NCBI GenBank assembly: GCA_028876695.1
Contig: JAGWRH010000010.1
Coordinates: 1-13,873, forward strand
Source of the DNA: Acidobacteriota bacterium
GTDB lineage: Bacteria; Acidobacteriota; Terriglobia; Acidiferrales; UBA7541
Length of the DNA: 13,873 nt
Reading direction: 5' to 3'
In this document: piece by piece, positions 1 through 8,064 of the stretch
Layout of the letters: every line of letters begins with the position of its first letter
Position numbering within the stretch: position 1 is the first letter of the stretch
Notes under the pieces: generated by a model
The model's input: only the letters and a program-made list of their open reading frames with translations
Database searches by the model: none
Told to the model about the DNA's origin: nothing
Translations under genes and position numbers: made by a program

Positions 1-2660
1 GGATCGCGGCTGCGTTCGCGGCTGGAATCGCGCTCGCGCCGCGATGGCCGGGTCCATTGCGCTTCTGGCTGTTGGCCGCGTGCGCCTCGCTCTTCGCCGC
101 GGCGATCGTATCGTGGCGCGGCCGCATGGCCCTGGCCTGGAGTCTCGCTCTCGTCGCATGGGTCGCCCTCGGCGGACTCGCCTCCGGTATCGAGCGCGCA
201 TCGGTGCCGCCGAATCATGCCGCGCGCCTGATCGCCGCGGGAAAACTCGATCTAACCGAGCCGCTGCGCTGGCGCGGACTCCTGCGCGATGATCCGCTTA
301 CTCTCCCGTGGGGACGCCGCTTCGAAATCGATCTCGAACAAGTAGAGATATCGGGCGCATCGATGCCGATCCGCGGCGGCTTGCGCGCGAACTTATACGA
401 TGGCCCGCAAGCGGCCGGCCTTCCGACGGGTCTGCGCGCGGGCGATCGCGTGGAAGTGCTGATGAAGGCCGCGCAGCCGCGCGACTTTCTCGATCCGGGC
501 GCCTTCGATGTGCGCGGGTACCTGTCGCGCCAAGGCATTAACCTCACCGGCTCGGTTCGTAGCGGAGAATTGATACGACTCATCGATCATCCGCGCCCTG
601 CTCTCATGCACCGCGTGGCGCGCGCCCGCGGAATTTTGCTCGCGCGCCTGAACGCGCTCTTTCCAGGCCGGCCCGACCGCGCCGCGGTGCTGCGTGCCAT
701 GCTGCTCGGCGACCGCAGCTTTGTCGATTCCCGCACCGTCGCCGCGTTTCAGACTACGGCCGCGTATCACGTCCTCGTTGTGGCTGGCCTGCACGTGGGC
801 GCGCTGACAATTTTTGTTTTCTGGTTCTGCCGCCGTTTGCGTATGCCGATCGTGGCCACATCGTTGATTACTCTCGCCGTGCTCGCCGCCTACGTCGGCG
901 TGGTGCAGGACCGTCCGCCGATTCTGCGCGCCGCGCTGATGGCCGCGATGTACTTATGCGCGCGGCCGCTCTTCCGCCGGATTGATTTGCTGAATACCGT
1001 TGCGCTCGCAGCGCTCATCCTGCTGATTTGGAAACCCTCCGAGCTTTCGGATTCCAGCTTCGAACTGTCCTTTTTGGCCGCCGGAGTGATCGCCGCCCTG
1101 GCGCTGCCGTGGATTGAGCGCTCCACCGCGCCCTATCGCGCGGGACTCCGCCATTTAGGCGACATAACTCGCGATGGCGCGCACTCTCCGAAGGTCGTTC
1201 AATTCCGCATCGAGCTTCGCGCCGCAACGGCCTATTTGGCGCCGCGATTACCAAAACGTGCCGCATCGCACGCCAGCGTCTTCGCGACTGTGCCCGTTCG
1301 CGCCGGGCTGCGCCTTTGCGAACTTGCGCTGCTTTCGCTGGTGATCCAATGGGGAATGATGCCTCTGCTCGCCGGCGATTTTCACCGCGTCAGCCTGGCC
1401 GGGCCGGTCAGCAACATTCCGGCCGTGATCCTTACCGGCCTTATCGTCCCGCTCGGATTTCTTATGCTGGCCGTGAGCTTCGTCTGGGTTCGCGCCGCGC
1501 TGCTTTCCGCCAAGGTGCTCAGCGCCATGACGGGTGCGTTGCTGGCCATCGTCGAATGGTTCAGCAAAATCCCGCGCGCGTCGTATCGGATTCCCGGCCC
1601 GCCCGTATGGCTGATGGTATTATTCTTCGCCGCTTTGATTTCGCTGGCCTGCGCTGCCCGCGCCGCCCTTGCGCGCCGCGCCGGCCGTGCCGCCAAGCGC
1701 CAAATGCCGCCGCCGATCGCGCTCGCTGAATGGGCTGCCGCTGTCGCTCTCGCGGCTTTCACCGTGCTTGCCGCCTCGTCTCCCTTTTCGCCCCGGCTCG
1801 ATCGCGGCAAGCTCGGAGTCACCGTCCTTGACGTCGGCCAGGGGGACTCGATATTCGTGGAATTTCCCGGCGGCCACACGATGCTGATCGATGGCGGCGG
1901 CCTGGCCGGTTCGGAATGGATTGGCGGCTACCGCTCCGGCACCGATGTTGGAGAGGAAGTCGTCTCGCCGTATCTCTGGTCGCGTGGACTGAAACGCATC
2001 GACGTAGTCGTCTTGACGCACGCCGATCACGACCACATCGATGGGTTGTATTCTGTCCTGCAAAATTTCGCAGTCGGCCAGCTGTGGATCGGATGGGACG
2101 ACCCGCGCCCGGCGCTCGCGCGTCTTTTGGACGAGGCCCACTCGCATGGCGTGCGCGTGCTTCACGTGGATGAGGGCGAGCATTTCGATCTCGGCTCAGC
2201 TCGCGCTGACGTACTCTGGCCACCTGCTGCCGGCGCGGGCGCCGCGCCCAATAACAACTGCGTGGTGCTGCGACTGTCGCAGGGCTCATCGCATTTTCTG
2301 CTCACGGGAGATATCGAACAGCGCGCCGAGCAGGGAATGATCGCGGATCGCGAGCCGCTCGCATCCGAATTGCTGAAGGTCCCGCATCATGGCAGCAAGA
2401 CATCGTCGTCCGCGCCGTTCCTTTCGGCCGTAAATCCGCGAGTCGCCGTGGTATCGGTCGGCGCATCGAACTCCTTCGGCCAGCCAGCGCAGGCGGTTGT
2501 GGAACGCTACGACGAAGACGGCGTCCGATTGCTCCGCACCGATCGCGACGGCGCCATCACAGCCATCGCCGACGGAACCTCGCTCGCGATCAGCGCGTAC
2601 GCGGCGCAGCAAACCGCCGAGTCCGCGCAGCTCGTCCCATCGCGTGCGTCACTCTGGTGA
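1..2660 (+). CDS. comEC: ComEC/Rec2-family DNA uptake channel protein (5' partial)
   Basis: Inner-membrane channel that carries single-stranded DNA into the cytoplasm during natural transformation. The reading frame is open to the left edge, and the first visible codons (from base 3) already encode a hydrophobic helix, so the true start lies outside the window; the TTG at 57 is probably internal. 885 residues are visible. Counting from the codon at base 3: an N-terminal membrane region with a soluble domain, then the competence core with AYHVLVVAGLHVG (His264), a variant of the usual SGLH signature, then many membrane helices to about residue 585. A C-terminal metallo-beta-lactamase domain follows, with DVGQGDSIFVEF, THADHDHIDG (His673, Asp675, His676, Asp677, His678), LLTGD (Asp770) and PHHGS (His795, His796). 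The late motif reads NSFGQP, where I expect GHP. This domain is usually regarded as a nuclease-like module. The family assignment is very secure. Confidence 0.96.
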   Translation, partial: IAAAFAAGIALAPRWPGPLRFWLLAACASLFAAAIVSWRGRMALAWSLALVAWVALGGLASGIERASVPPNHAARLIAAGKLDLTEPLRWRGLLRDDPLTLPWGRRFEIDLEQVEISGASMPIRGGLRANLYDGPQAAGLPTGLRAGDRVEVLMKAAQPRDFLDPGAFDVRGYLSRQGINLTGSVRSGELIRLIDHPRPALMHRVARARGILLARLNALFPGRPDRAAVLRAMLLGDRSFVDSRTVAAFQTTAAYHVLVVAGLHVGALTIFVFWFCRRLRMPIVATSLITLAVLAAYVGVVQDRPPILRAALMAAMYLCARPLFRRIDLLNTVALAALILLIWKPSELSDSSFELSFLAAGVIAALALPWIERSTAPYRAGLRHLGDITRDGAHSPKVVQFRIELRAATAYLAPRLPKRAASHASVFATVPVRAGLRLCELALLSLVIQWGMMPLLAGDFHRVSLAGPVSNIPAVILTGLIVPLGFLMLAVSFVWVRAALLSAKVLSAMTGALLAIVEWFSKIPRASYRIPGPPVWLMVLFFAALISLACAARAALARRAGRAAKRQMPPPIALAEWAAAVALAAFTVLAASSPFSPRLDRGKLGVTVLDVGQGDSIFVEFPGGHTMLIDGGGLAGSEWIGGYRSGTDVGEEVVSPYLWSRGLKRIDVVVLTHADHDHIDGLYSVLQNFAVGQLWIGWDDPRPALARLLDEAHSHGVRVLHVDEGEHFDLGSARADVLWPPAAGAGAAPNNNCVVLRLSQGSSHFLLTGDIEQRAEQGMIADREPLASELLKVPHHGSKTSSSAPFLSAVNPRVAVVSVGASNSFGQPAQAVVERYDEDGVRLLRTDRDGAITAIADGTSLAISAYAAQQTAESAQLVPSRASLW

Positions 2661-2763
2661 TCTGAATCCCTTCGGCCATCGCGTTCAGCTGGAGAAAACG
2701 CTCCGCCGCGTACTATTGCGTGATCGACCGCGCCAGTCCATACTGCTTTTAGGCCCGGCCGCC

Positions 2764-3033
2764 ATGGGAACCATGCATCAGAATCCGCAATGCAAGCCTA
2801 GCCAGGACGAAATTGACGAAGAGAGCCGCCGCATCCGCCGCCTGCGCATATTGGTCCGGCTTACGCTCGAGACCATCGCATCCGGAGATCTTTCCGCCGA
2901 AGAAGCGTCTGGAATGATCGCCGCAACGCGCCAGGCGGCTCTGGAAATGTTCCCAGGCAAGGAACGCGCCTTCGACCTGATCTACCGCCCCCAGTTTCAG
3001 CGCATGATGCACGCGGTGTATCGGTTGCAGTAG
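2764..3033 (+). CDS. Small protein of unknown function (89 aa)
   Basis: The frame is open further upstream into comEC, but the ATG at 2764 (or 2773) gives a compact 86-89 residue protein. It starts with a polar, charged segment (QDEIDEESRRIRRLR), continues with an amphipathic helix (ILVRLTLETIASGDLSAEEA) and ends with a conserved-looking tail (FDLIYRPQFQRMMHAVYR). There are no membrane segments and no cysteine pair or catalytic motif. It resembles small helical proteins I have seen in acidobacterial genomes, but I cannot name a family or a function. It lies 103 bp after comEC on the same strand and could share its transcript. No strong ribosome-binding site is visible before either ATG, so the start is uncertain. 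The balanced, protein-like composition and lack of a better frame on the other strand favour a real gene. Confidence 0.65.
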   Translation: MGTMHQNPQCKPSQDEIDEESRRIRRLRILVRLTLETIASGDLSAEEASGMIAATRQAALEMFPGKERAFDLIYRPQFQRMMHAVYRLQ

Positions 3034-3084
3034 CGCGCGGCGGCAGACGCCTGGCGGATCGAATCCTTCCTTTTCAATGCCGTT

Positions 3085-3666
3085 TCAACGCCCGAAGCGC
3101 CCATGTAGCCACATCCGCAGCCACATCAGGCCCAGCCCGATAAGGGTGCCGATCAGCGCGTTATATTCCCGGTTTCGCCGGTAGAGCGGCCAGGAAAACT
3201 TCTTCGCCGGCAGCGAGCTCGCCTGTTGCGCGGTGCTCTCTCGCGCCAATCGCCAAGGAACAAACAGCGGCACGCGCCGCGCGTATTCGACAAATGCCGC
3301 TCCAAACTGCCTGCGCAAATCCTCTTCTTCGTTGCGCATTACCGCATAGTAAAACACCGCGAAATAAGCGATCACGATCGCCGCGTCCGCCCACGAGCCG
3401 CCCGCGACCGCGAATCCCGCCGCCAGCAGCGCGCTGCCGAAATAGAGCGGATTGCGTGTTAACGCGTAGGGTCCTGTAGTCGCCAGCTCGCGATCTTTTC
3501 GCAAATGTCCCGCAGCGACCCCGCGAATCGCCAGCCCAGCGAGCGCGACGACGCCTCCGAGCGCGATCGAACTGTAAGACGGTCGCGCGAAAATCCAGAA
3601 AAGCGCCGCCACGGGGTAGCCGGCGCGAACGCGCCACCTCATCCAGAATTTTCGCCGCTCAGCCAC
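3085..3666 (-). CDS. ICMT/PEMT-like membrane methyltransferase
   Basis: Integral membrane protein of the isoprenylcysteine carboxyl methyltransferase-like family (193 aa). These enzymes use S-adenosylmethionine to methylate lipid-associated substrates; in bacteria the substrate is usually unknown. Family signatures are clear: GHLRKDRELATTGPYALTRN followed by PLYFG (about residues 53-77), and RNEEEDLRRQFGAAFVEYAR (111-130) followed by RVPLFVP. About four hydrophobic segments surround these motifs. After the normal family end there is an extra tail of about 55 residues with another membrane helix (about 168-188). The start is GTG at 3666, supported by GAGG about 8 nt upstream; an ATG eight codons downstream lacks such a site. 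It lies about 100 bp after rfaE2 on the same strand and converges with the small gene at 3033. Membership of the envelope operon is plausible but unproven. Confidence 0.85.
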   Translation of the reverse strand: MAERRKFWMRWRVRAGYPVAALFWIFARPSYSSIALGGVVALAGLAIRGVAAGHLRKDRELATTGPYALTRNPLYFGSALLAAGFAVAGGSWADAAIVIAYFAVFYYAVMRNEEEDLRRQFGAAFVEYARRVPLFVPWRLARESTAQQASSLPAKKFSWPLYRRNREYNALIGTLIGLGLMWLRMWLHGRFGR

Positions 3667-3768
3667 GTGCGCAGCCTCGCTTACACGAGAATATCATCCG
3701 CAACGCGCGCTGGTTCGAGGGAGGAGATCGGAACAGTGCGCCGCCGGGCCGCGGCATCCTTTTTTGAT

Positions 3769-4257
3769 TCAGCGTTCGCGCAGCCTCTTCACTCGCCCCA
3801 AAAGTTCGCGCGTCGAATGTTGTTTCGGGTCGCCCACGATCGCCACGCGAATTCCGAGCAATTCCGCCACATCGCGCTCGGGCACAGTGTCGGCTGTGTA
3901 ATCGGTGCCCTTCGCATGCACATCCGGCCGCAAATCGCTCAAGAGATCCCTTACGTCCAGCTCGTCGAAAATCACCACGTAATCCACGGCCGCCAGAGCA
4001 GCCACCAATGCCGCTCGCGCGCGCTCGGTCAGGATCGGCCGCCCCTCGCCTTTCAATTGCCTTGCGCTGGAGTCGGAGTTCACGCCCACCACGAGCACAT
4101 CACCCTCGGCTTTGGCCGCTTGCAGGTAGCGCACATGCCCGGCGTGCAGCAAATCGAAGATACCGTTCGCGAAAACGATTCTTTCTCCCGCTCGGCGATG
4201 CTCCTCGATCACGTCGCGCACGCCATCGCGGGACAGGATTTTTTCGCGCGTGTCCAT
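3769..4257 (-). CDS. rfaE2: D-glycero-beta-D-manno-heptose 1-phosphate adenylyltransferase
   Basis: Cytidylyltransferase-like nucleotidyltransferase of 162 aa that makes ADP-D-glycero-beta-D-manno-heptose from the heptose 1-phosphate and ATP. This is the step performed by the C-terminal half of HldE in enterobacteria. The nucleotide-binding signature NGIFDLLHAGHVRYL is at residues 31-45 (His38, His41), followed by VGVNSDSSARQLKGEGRPI (about 57-75), AKGTDY (about 115-120) and a C-terminal HSTRELLGRV segment corresponding to the usual GxST element. The ATG at 4257 is chosen because the protein then starts just before the family domain and has AGGA 9 nt upstream. A longer reading frame to 4593 only runs antiparallel through rfaE1 in another frame. 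It begins 26 bp after rfaE1 ends, so the two HldE activities are separate but adjacent proteins here. Confidence 0.93.
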   Translation of the reverse strand: MDTREKILSRDGVRDVIEEHRRAGERIVFANGIFDLLHAGHVRYLQAAKAEGDVLVVGVNSDSSARQLKGEGRPILTERARAALVAALAAVDYVVIFDELDVRDLLSDLRPDVHAKGTDYTADTVPERDVAELLGIRVAIVGDPKQHSTRELLGRVKRLRER

Positions 4258-4283
4258 TGGGACGATCCTGTGCCGCGCGGCCG

Positions 4284-5396
4284 CTACCGCTGCGCGGTGG
4301 CCTCGCGTCGCAGCGCCGCTTCCAGTTCCGCGCGCGTCAGAGTCGCGGTCCGCCGCTTCATCACCACGATGCCGCCCGCGTAATTCGCAAGATGGGCCGC
4401 CTCGAGATACGTCGCGCCCGCCGCCAGCGCCAGAGTGAACGCGGCGATCACCGTGTCGCCCGCACCGGTCACGTCCACCGGCGCATCCGAGCCGTAGATC
4501 GGAATGTGCACCGCCGGTTTTATGGCCGCGCTCTTCGAGCTGTCTCGCTCGAACACCGCCATTCCGTCCCTTCCGCGCGTCACCACCAGGCATTCTGCCC
4601 CGAGTTCGGCCAGCGCCCGTTCGCCGAGCTCTTCCAGCTTTCCGGCGTCCGTCCCGATGCGCTCGTGATACGCCGCTTCCAGTTCGGCCTCATTCGGCGT
4701 GGCCGCGATCACGCCGGCATTCGCGTATGCGAGCAGCCGGTAGCGCGAATCGAGCGTGACGCGTTTCGCCCGCAGTCCGTTCACCAGCTCCGGAGTCGCC
4801 GCGCCGAATCCGTAATCCGAAACGAGCACGGCTGCCGCGCGCTGCGCCGCCTGCCGCAATCCGCCCGCGATCGCCCCTCGCGTCGCGTCCGGCAGCGGCT
4901 CGCTCGGCTCGCGATCCACGCGCAACACCTGCTGCTCGGTCGTGTGCGTCCATCCCGCCAGGTAACGCGTCTTCCGCGGCGTCACACGATCGCGGACGCG
5001 CGAGATTCGCGTGGTGTCCACGCGCATCCGCCGCAGGCAATCGACCACCACGCGCCCGCCTTCATCATCGCCAACCGCGCCCACCGCCAATACGCGGGCG
5101 CCCAAAGCGGCCAGATTCGCCGCCGCATTCGCCGCTCCGCCGGGGTAAATTTCCGACCGGCGGTGCCGCAAAATCAGCACCGGCGCCTCCCGCGAGACGC
5201 GCGAAATTTCGCCCGAAACGAACTCATCCAGCACAAAATCGCCCGCCACGCAGATCGTTTGCCGCGAAAATCCTCCGGCGATGTCGAGCAGTCGCGTCAA
5301 ATCGACGGACGAATCCGGTTTCGCGGCGGCGCGCAGCCGTCCCTTGCTCTTGCGACTAGCGTCGGTCAACGAGTTCCTCGATTTGGATGGGGCCAT
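4284..5396 (-). CDS. rfaE1: D-glycero-beta-D-manno-heptose-7-phosphate kinase
   Basis: PfkB/ribokinase-family sugar kinase of 370 aa, equivalent to the N-terminal half of HldE. It phosphorylates D-glycero-D-manno-heptose 7-phosphate at C1 with ATP, feeding ADP-heptose synthesis for the LPS inner core. Visible signatures are AGDFVLDEFVSGEISRVSRE (about 51-70, matching the HldE-type GDxxLDxxxxGxxxRxSxE pattern), the glycine-rich YPGGAANAAANLAALGA (84-100), TPNEAELEAA (about 233-242) and the PfkB signature DVTGAGDTVIAAF (308-320), whose Asp314 is the expected catalytic base. About 30 polar, basic residues precede the first kinase strand, making the N-terminus longer than usual; no in-frame ATG fits better. 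No clear ribosome-binding site precedes it. It is separated from lpxK by 113 bp, in which I see no convincing terminator. Confidence 0.94.
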   Translation of the reverse strand: MAPSKSRNSLTDASRKSKGRLRAAAKPDSSVDLTRLLDIAGGFSRQTICVAGDFVLDEFVSGEISRVSREAPVLILRHRRSEIYPGGAANAAANLAALGARVLAVGAVGDDEGGRVVVDCLRRMRVDTTRISRVRDRVTPRKTRYLAGWTHTTEQQVLRVDREPSEPLPDATRGAIAGGLRQAAQRAAAVLVSDYGFGAATPELVNGLRAKRVTLDSRYRLLAYANAGVIAATPNEAELEAAYHERIGTDAGKLEELGERALAELGAECLVVTRGRDGMAVFERDSSKSAAIKPAVHIPIYGSDAPVDVTGAGDTVIAAFTLALAAGATYLEAAHLANYAGGIVVMKRRTATLTRAELEAALRREATAQR

Positions 5397-5509
5397 CCGC
5401 GCGACAAAATATCACACAGCGTGCCCGCAGTGAAACGCGCGAGCTTCGATTGGCTGAGCGGACTCAAACTCGCACCACGGCGGGCGAATCGCCTCCCGTT
5501 CAAACTGCT

Positions 5510-6550
5510 TCAGGCTGAGTCTTTTCGCCTCTCCTCTTTTTTTCGATTCGCGGTCGCCATAAGTAAACGCCGGAAATCGTCCTCGCGATCGACGCATAGC
5601 GATATCACGCAGTAAAACGCCTCCATCGCGCACATGCTCACGCCCGCTAGATTGAACGCGTCCTTCTCCGTGCAAACCAACGCCTCGGCCCCGGCCGCGC
5701 GCGCCTCTTTCACCAGTGCATCCATGTCTGTCTGCTCGTACTTGTGATGATCGCGAAAGAATTTGTGCCCGGCGATTTGCACCTTCCATCGGTCGAGGTC
5801 CGCCAAGAAAGCCGCCGGATTGCCGACCCCGCAGAAGGCGAAGAATTTCCGCGTGCGAAGGTCCGCGGCCTCCGCGATTTCATCGCTCGCTTGCGATTGT
5901 CCCGCGCTGAGCTTCCGAATCGACGCCAACTCCGTCCGCGCGTAAAAGATCGGTGCGTTCGAATAACGGCGGATCGCCGCCTCCGCCGCGGGAGCGTGCG
6001 CACTGCGGGTAATGACGATCGCATCGCCCCGCCGCAGCTCCGATTTTGCTTCGCGGCGCCTGCCCGCCGGCAGCAGTCGCCCGCCGAATGGATCCATCGC
6101 ATCGATCAGCACGATGTCCACGTCGCGCGCGAGTTGCAGATGCTGAAATCCATCGTCGAGCACAAACCAGTCAATACCGCGTTTTTGCAATTCGCGTCCA
6201 CGCGCGAACCGGTCCGCGCCAACGCCGACCTCCGCTCGGTCGCCAAGCCGCGCGCGCAAGAGCTGCGCCTCGTCGCTATCCGCGCCTGCCGCCGAGGAAT
6301 CGCCCTTGTATCCGCGCATTAAAATCGCCGCGCGTTTGTTTTCCGCCGCAAGCCGCTCGGCGATCCACAGCGCCATGGGCGTCTTTCCTGTTCCACCAAC
6401 GGTTAAATTTCCGACGCTGATCACCGTGCTGGACATGCGCTTCTGCCGCAAAATGCCCGTCCGGTACAACCACACGCGCAGCCGCGTCGCCGCGCCGTAC
6501 GGCAACGTCAGCGGCCACAGCAACCAGTTCGGAATGTTTTCCGGATTCAC
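5510..6550 (-). CDS. lpxK: Tetraacyldisaccharide 4'-kinase
   Basis: LpxK phosphorylates the 4' position of the tetraacyldisaccharide 1-phosphate at the cytoplasmic face of the inner membrane, producing lipid IVA, the acceptor for Kdo. The protein is 346 aa, normal for the family. It has an N-terminal hydrophobic helix (about 8-30), the Walker A loop GNLTVGGTGKTP (47-58), MRGYKG (78-83) and the diagnostic VLDDGFQHLQLARDVDIVLID (130-150). A C-terminal region follows with FCGVGNPAAFL and TEKDAFNL. The start is GTG at 6550, overlapping the waaA stop as GTGA. No Shine-Dalgarno sequence is seen, so translational coupling to waaA is likely. The functional link is direct: LpxK makes the molecule that WaaA glycosylates. 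Confidence 0.96.
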   Translation of the reverse strand: MNPENIPNWLLWPLTLPYGAATRLRVWLYRTGILRQKRMSSTVISVGNLTVGGTGKTPMALWIAERLAAENKRAAILMRGYKGDSSAAGADSDEAQLLRARLGDRAEVGVGADRFARGRELQKRGIDWFVLDDGFQHLQLARDVDIVLIDAMDPFGGRLLPAGRRREAKSELRRGDAIVITRSAHAPAAEAAIRRYSNAPIFYARTELASIRKLSAGQSQASDEIAEAADLRTRKFFAFCGVGNPAAFLADLDRWKVQIAGHKFFRDHHKYEQTDMDALVKEARAAGAEALVCTEKDAFNLAGVSMCAMEAFYCVISLCVDREDDFRRLLMATANRKKEERRKDSA

Positions 6551-7944
6551 AGAGGTTCAGGCGGGCTCGCGCGTTCCATTTGTTGACGCGTAACCGGCTG
6601 CGCATCGGATCCGAGTGCGGACGCAATTCGCTCCATCACGCGCGTTGTTGCGCCGCGATTGCGCTCCGCGAGTGCGCGGGCCGTCTCGCCGGTTTTTTTG
6701 CGCAGCGCCTCATTCTCGATCAGTTGCACCCACACGCGGCCCAGGTGCTCCCCGCTATTCACTTGCACGCCGGCGGCGGCTGCCACGAATTGCGCAGCCA
6801 TCTCCTGAAAGTTCTCCATCGATCGACCAAACACCGGCGACCGTCCGTACCACGCGGGCTCCAGAATATTGTGCCCGCCGTTCGGCACCAGCGATCCGCC
6901 CACAAACGTGGCATCCGCGAGCGCGTACAACGCTGCGAGCTCCCCGATCGAGTCCAACACCAGCACGTCCGCGCTTTCATCCAATTTCGATCCCGGCTCG
7001 AGCCGGCTCCTTCGAACCACGTTCCAACCGGCCGCCTCCGCGATCGCCGCGGCCGCGTCAAACCGATCCGGCTTGCGCGGCGCCAGAATCAACAATGCGT
7101 GCCGCCATCGCCGCTGCACGATGTCATACGCCGCGAGCACCGCCTGTTCCTCCTCGGCCACCACGCTTCCCGCCACCAAAACCGGCCAGCGCTCTTGCCG
7201 ATGAATTTCTCCCGCGAGCCATTCGCCAAACGGGCTGATCTGCGGCGGCTCGGCGTCGTATTTTAAATTGCCGGTCACCTCCACGCGCTCTTCGTCCGCG
7301 CCCATTGCAATCAAACGCGCGGCGTCCTCCGGCGTCTGCGCGAGAAACCGGTCCGCATCGCGCATCGCGCGCGCGAAAAATGGCCCGGCCAGCCATTCCC
7401 ACTTCTGAAATCGCGCGAACGATCGCGTCGAAATGCGCGCGTTCACGAAAACAACCGGCACGCCGCTCCTGCGCGCCTCTCGCAAAAAATTCGGCCAAAT
7501 CTCCGTCTCCATCACGATCGCGAGAGCCGGCCGCACCGTCCGCATCGCGCGCCGCACGGACACAATCCAGTCCAGCGGAAAATAGAAAATTCCGTCCGCC
7601 TGTTTGAGTCGCTCGCGCGCCAGCCGCTGCCCGGTTTCGGTTGTCGTTGAAACCAGAATGCATCGCGAAGGGAAACGCTGCTTCAGCGCGATAATCAGCG
7701 GCGCTGACGCCAGCACTTCACCAACCGAAACAGCGTGAATCCAGATCGCATCGGGCTTGGTGGCTCCCCGCGCCTCCCGCTCGCGGCGCGCGACGGGCTG
7801 AGGCGCCCTCAGCTCCCGATCGATCCATCCCAATCGTTCGCGAAGCGTGCGCGCCGGCTCGCCGCGATGCCATCCGCGCAAGGCGTAGTACGGCGCGAGC
7901 GCCAGAATGCCCACAGCGGTTAGGATTCGATAGAAAAAATACAT
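6547..7944 (-). CDS. waaA: 3-deoxy-D-manno-octulosonic acid (Kdo) transferase
   Basis: WaaA/KdtA transfers Kdo from CMP-Kdo to lipid IVA at the inner membrane. From the ATG at 7944 the protein has 465 aa. It begins with the expected membrane anchor (MYFFYRILTAVGILALAPYY), followed by the glycosyltransferase family 30 motifs: WIHAVSVGEV (68-77; Glu76 matches the family's catalytic glutamate), FYFPLDW (about 120-126), METEIWPN (145-152), GNLKYD and, in the C-terminal half, GGSLVPNGGHNILEPA. A polar insert of about 20 residues (about 43-66) lies before the first motif. The frame is open to 8022, but the extra 26 residues are unlike a WaaA N-terminus and contain a perfect TATAAT, so the shorter start is preferred. 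No clear Shine-Dalgarno sequence precedes it. It leads the envelope gene block. Confidence 0.95.
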   Translation of the reverse strand: MYFFYRILTAVGILALAPYYALRGWHRGEPARTLRERLGWIDRELRAPQPVARREREARGATKPDAIWIHAVSVGEVLASAPLIIALKQRFPSRCILVSTTTETGQRLARERLKQADGIFYFPLDWIVSVRRAMRTVRPALAIVMETEIWPNFLREARRSGVPVVFVNARISTRSFARFQKWEWLAGPFFARAMRDADRFLAQTPEDAARLIAMGADEERVEVTGNLKYDAEPPQISPFGEWLAGEIHRQERWPVLVAGSVVAEEEQAVLAAYDIVQRRWRHALLILAPRKPDRFDAAAAIAEAAGWNVVRRSRLEPGSKLDESADVLVLDSIGELAALYALADATFVGGSLVPNGGHNILEPAWYGRSPVFGRSMENFQEMAAQFVAAAAGVQVNSGEHLGRVWVQLIENEALRKKTGETARALAERNRGATTRVMERIASALGSDAQPVTRQQMERASPPEPL

Positions 7945-8005
7945 GAAGGTGCCGGCGCGTCGCCGCCGGCCGAGCGAATCTAGGGCCGCCGGACCGGAGT
8001 CCAAC

Positions 8006-8011
8006 ATTATA
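8006..8011 (-). promoter_or_regulatory. Candidate -10 element for waaA
   Basis: A perfect TATAAT on the minus strand in otherwise GC-rich DNA. Transcription would begin near 7999, giving a leader of about 55 nt before the ATG at 7944. No good -35 hexamer is present at 16-18 bp, so the promoter is weak, activator-dependent or fortuitous. It lies between the cytochrome gene stop (8065) and waaA, where an envelope operon promoter would be expected. Confidence 0.4.
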
Positions 8012-8064
8012 GCGTCACGCACTTCCGCCTGCTGGGCGCCAGATCGTGTCCGCGGCTTTATCGG

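Noticed and set aside
3740..3765. GC hairpin (GCCGC, six-base loop, GCGGC) followed by ATCC and six T on the plus strand
   Set aside because: It looks like a rho-independent terminator, but only for plus-strand transcription, and no plus-strand gene precedes it closely. On the minus strand no T-run follows, so I do not call it a terminator for rfaE2.
5397..5509. Possible internal promoter in the lpxK-rfaE1 gap (minus strand, GATATT with TTTCAC 16 bp upstream)
   Set aside because: Both hexamers are poor matches and the gap is short; not strong enough to list as a feature.
4008..5615. 535-aa open frame on the plus strand
   Set aside because: It runs antisense to rfaE2, rfaE1 and the end of lpxK and is extremely rich in Arg, Ala, His and Pro, as expected for the complement of GC-rich coding DNA. 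The minus-strand proteins have full family motifs.
6580..7266. 228-aa open frame on the plus strand (and an overlapping 207-aa frame)
   Set aside because: Antisense to waaA, with arginine-rich composition and no motifs.
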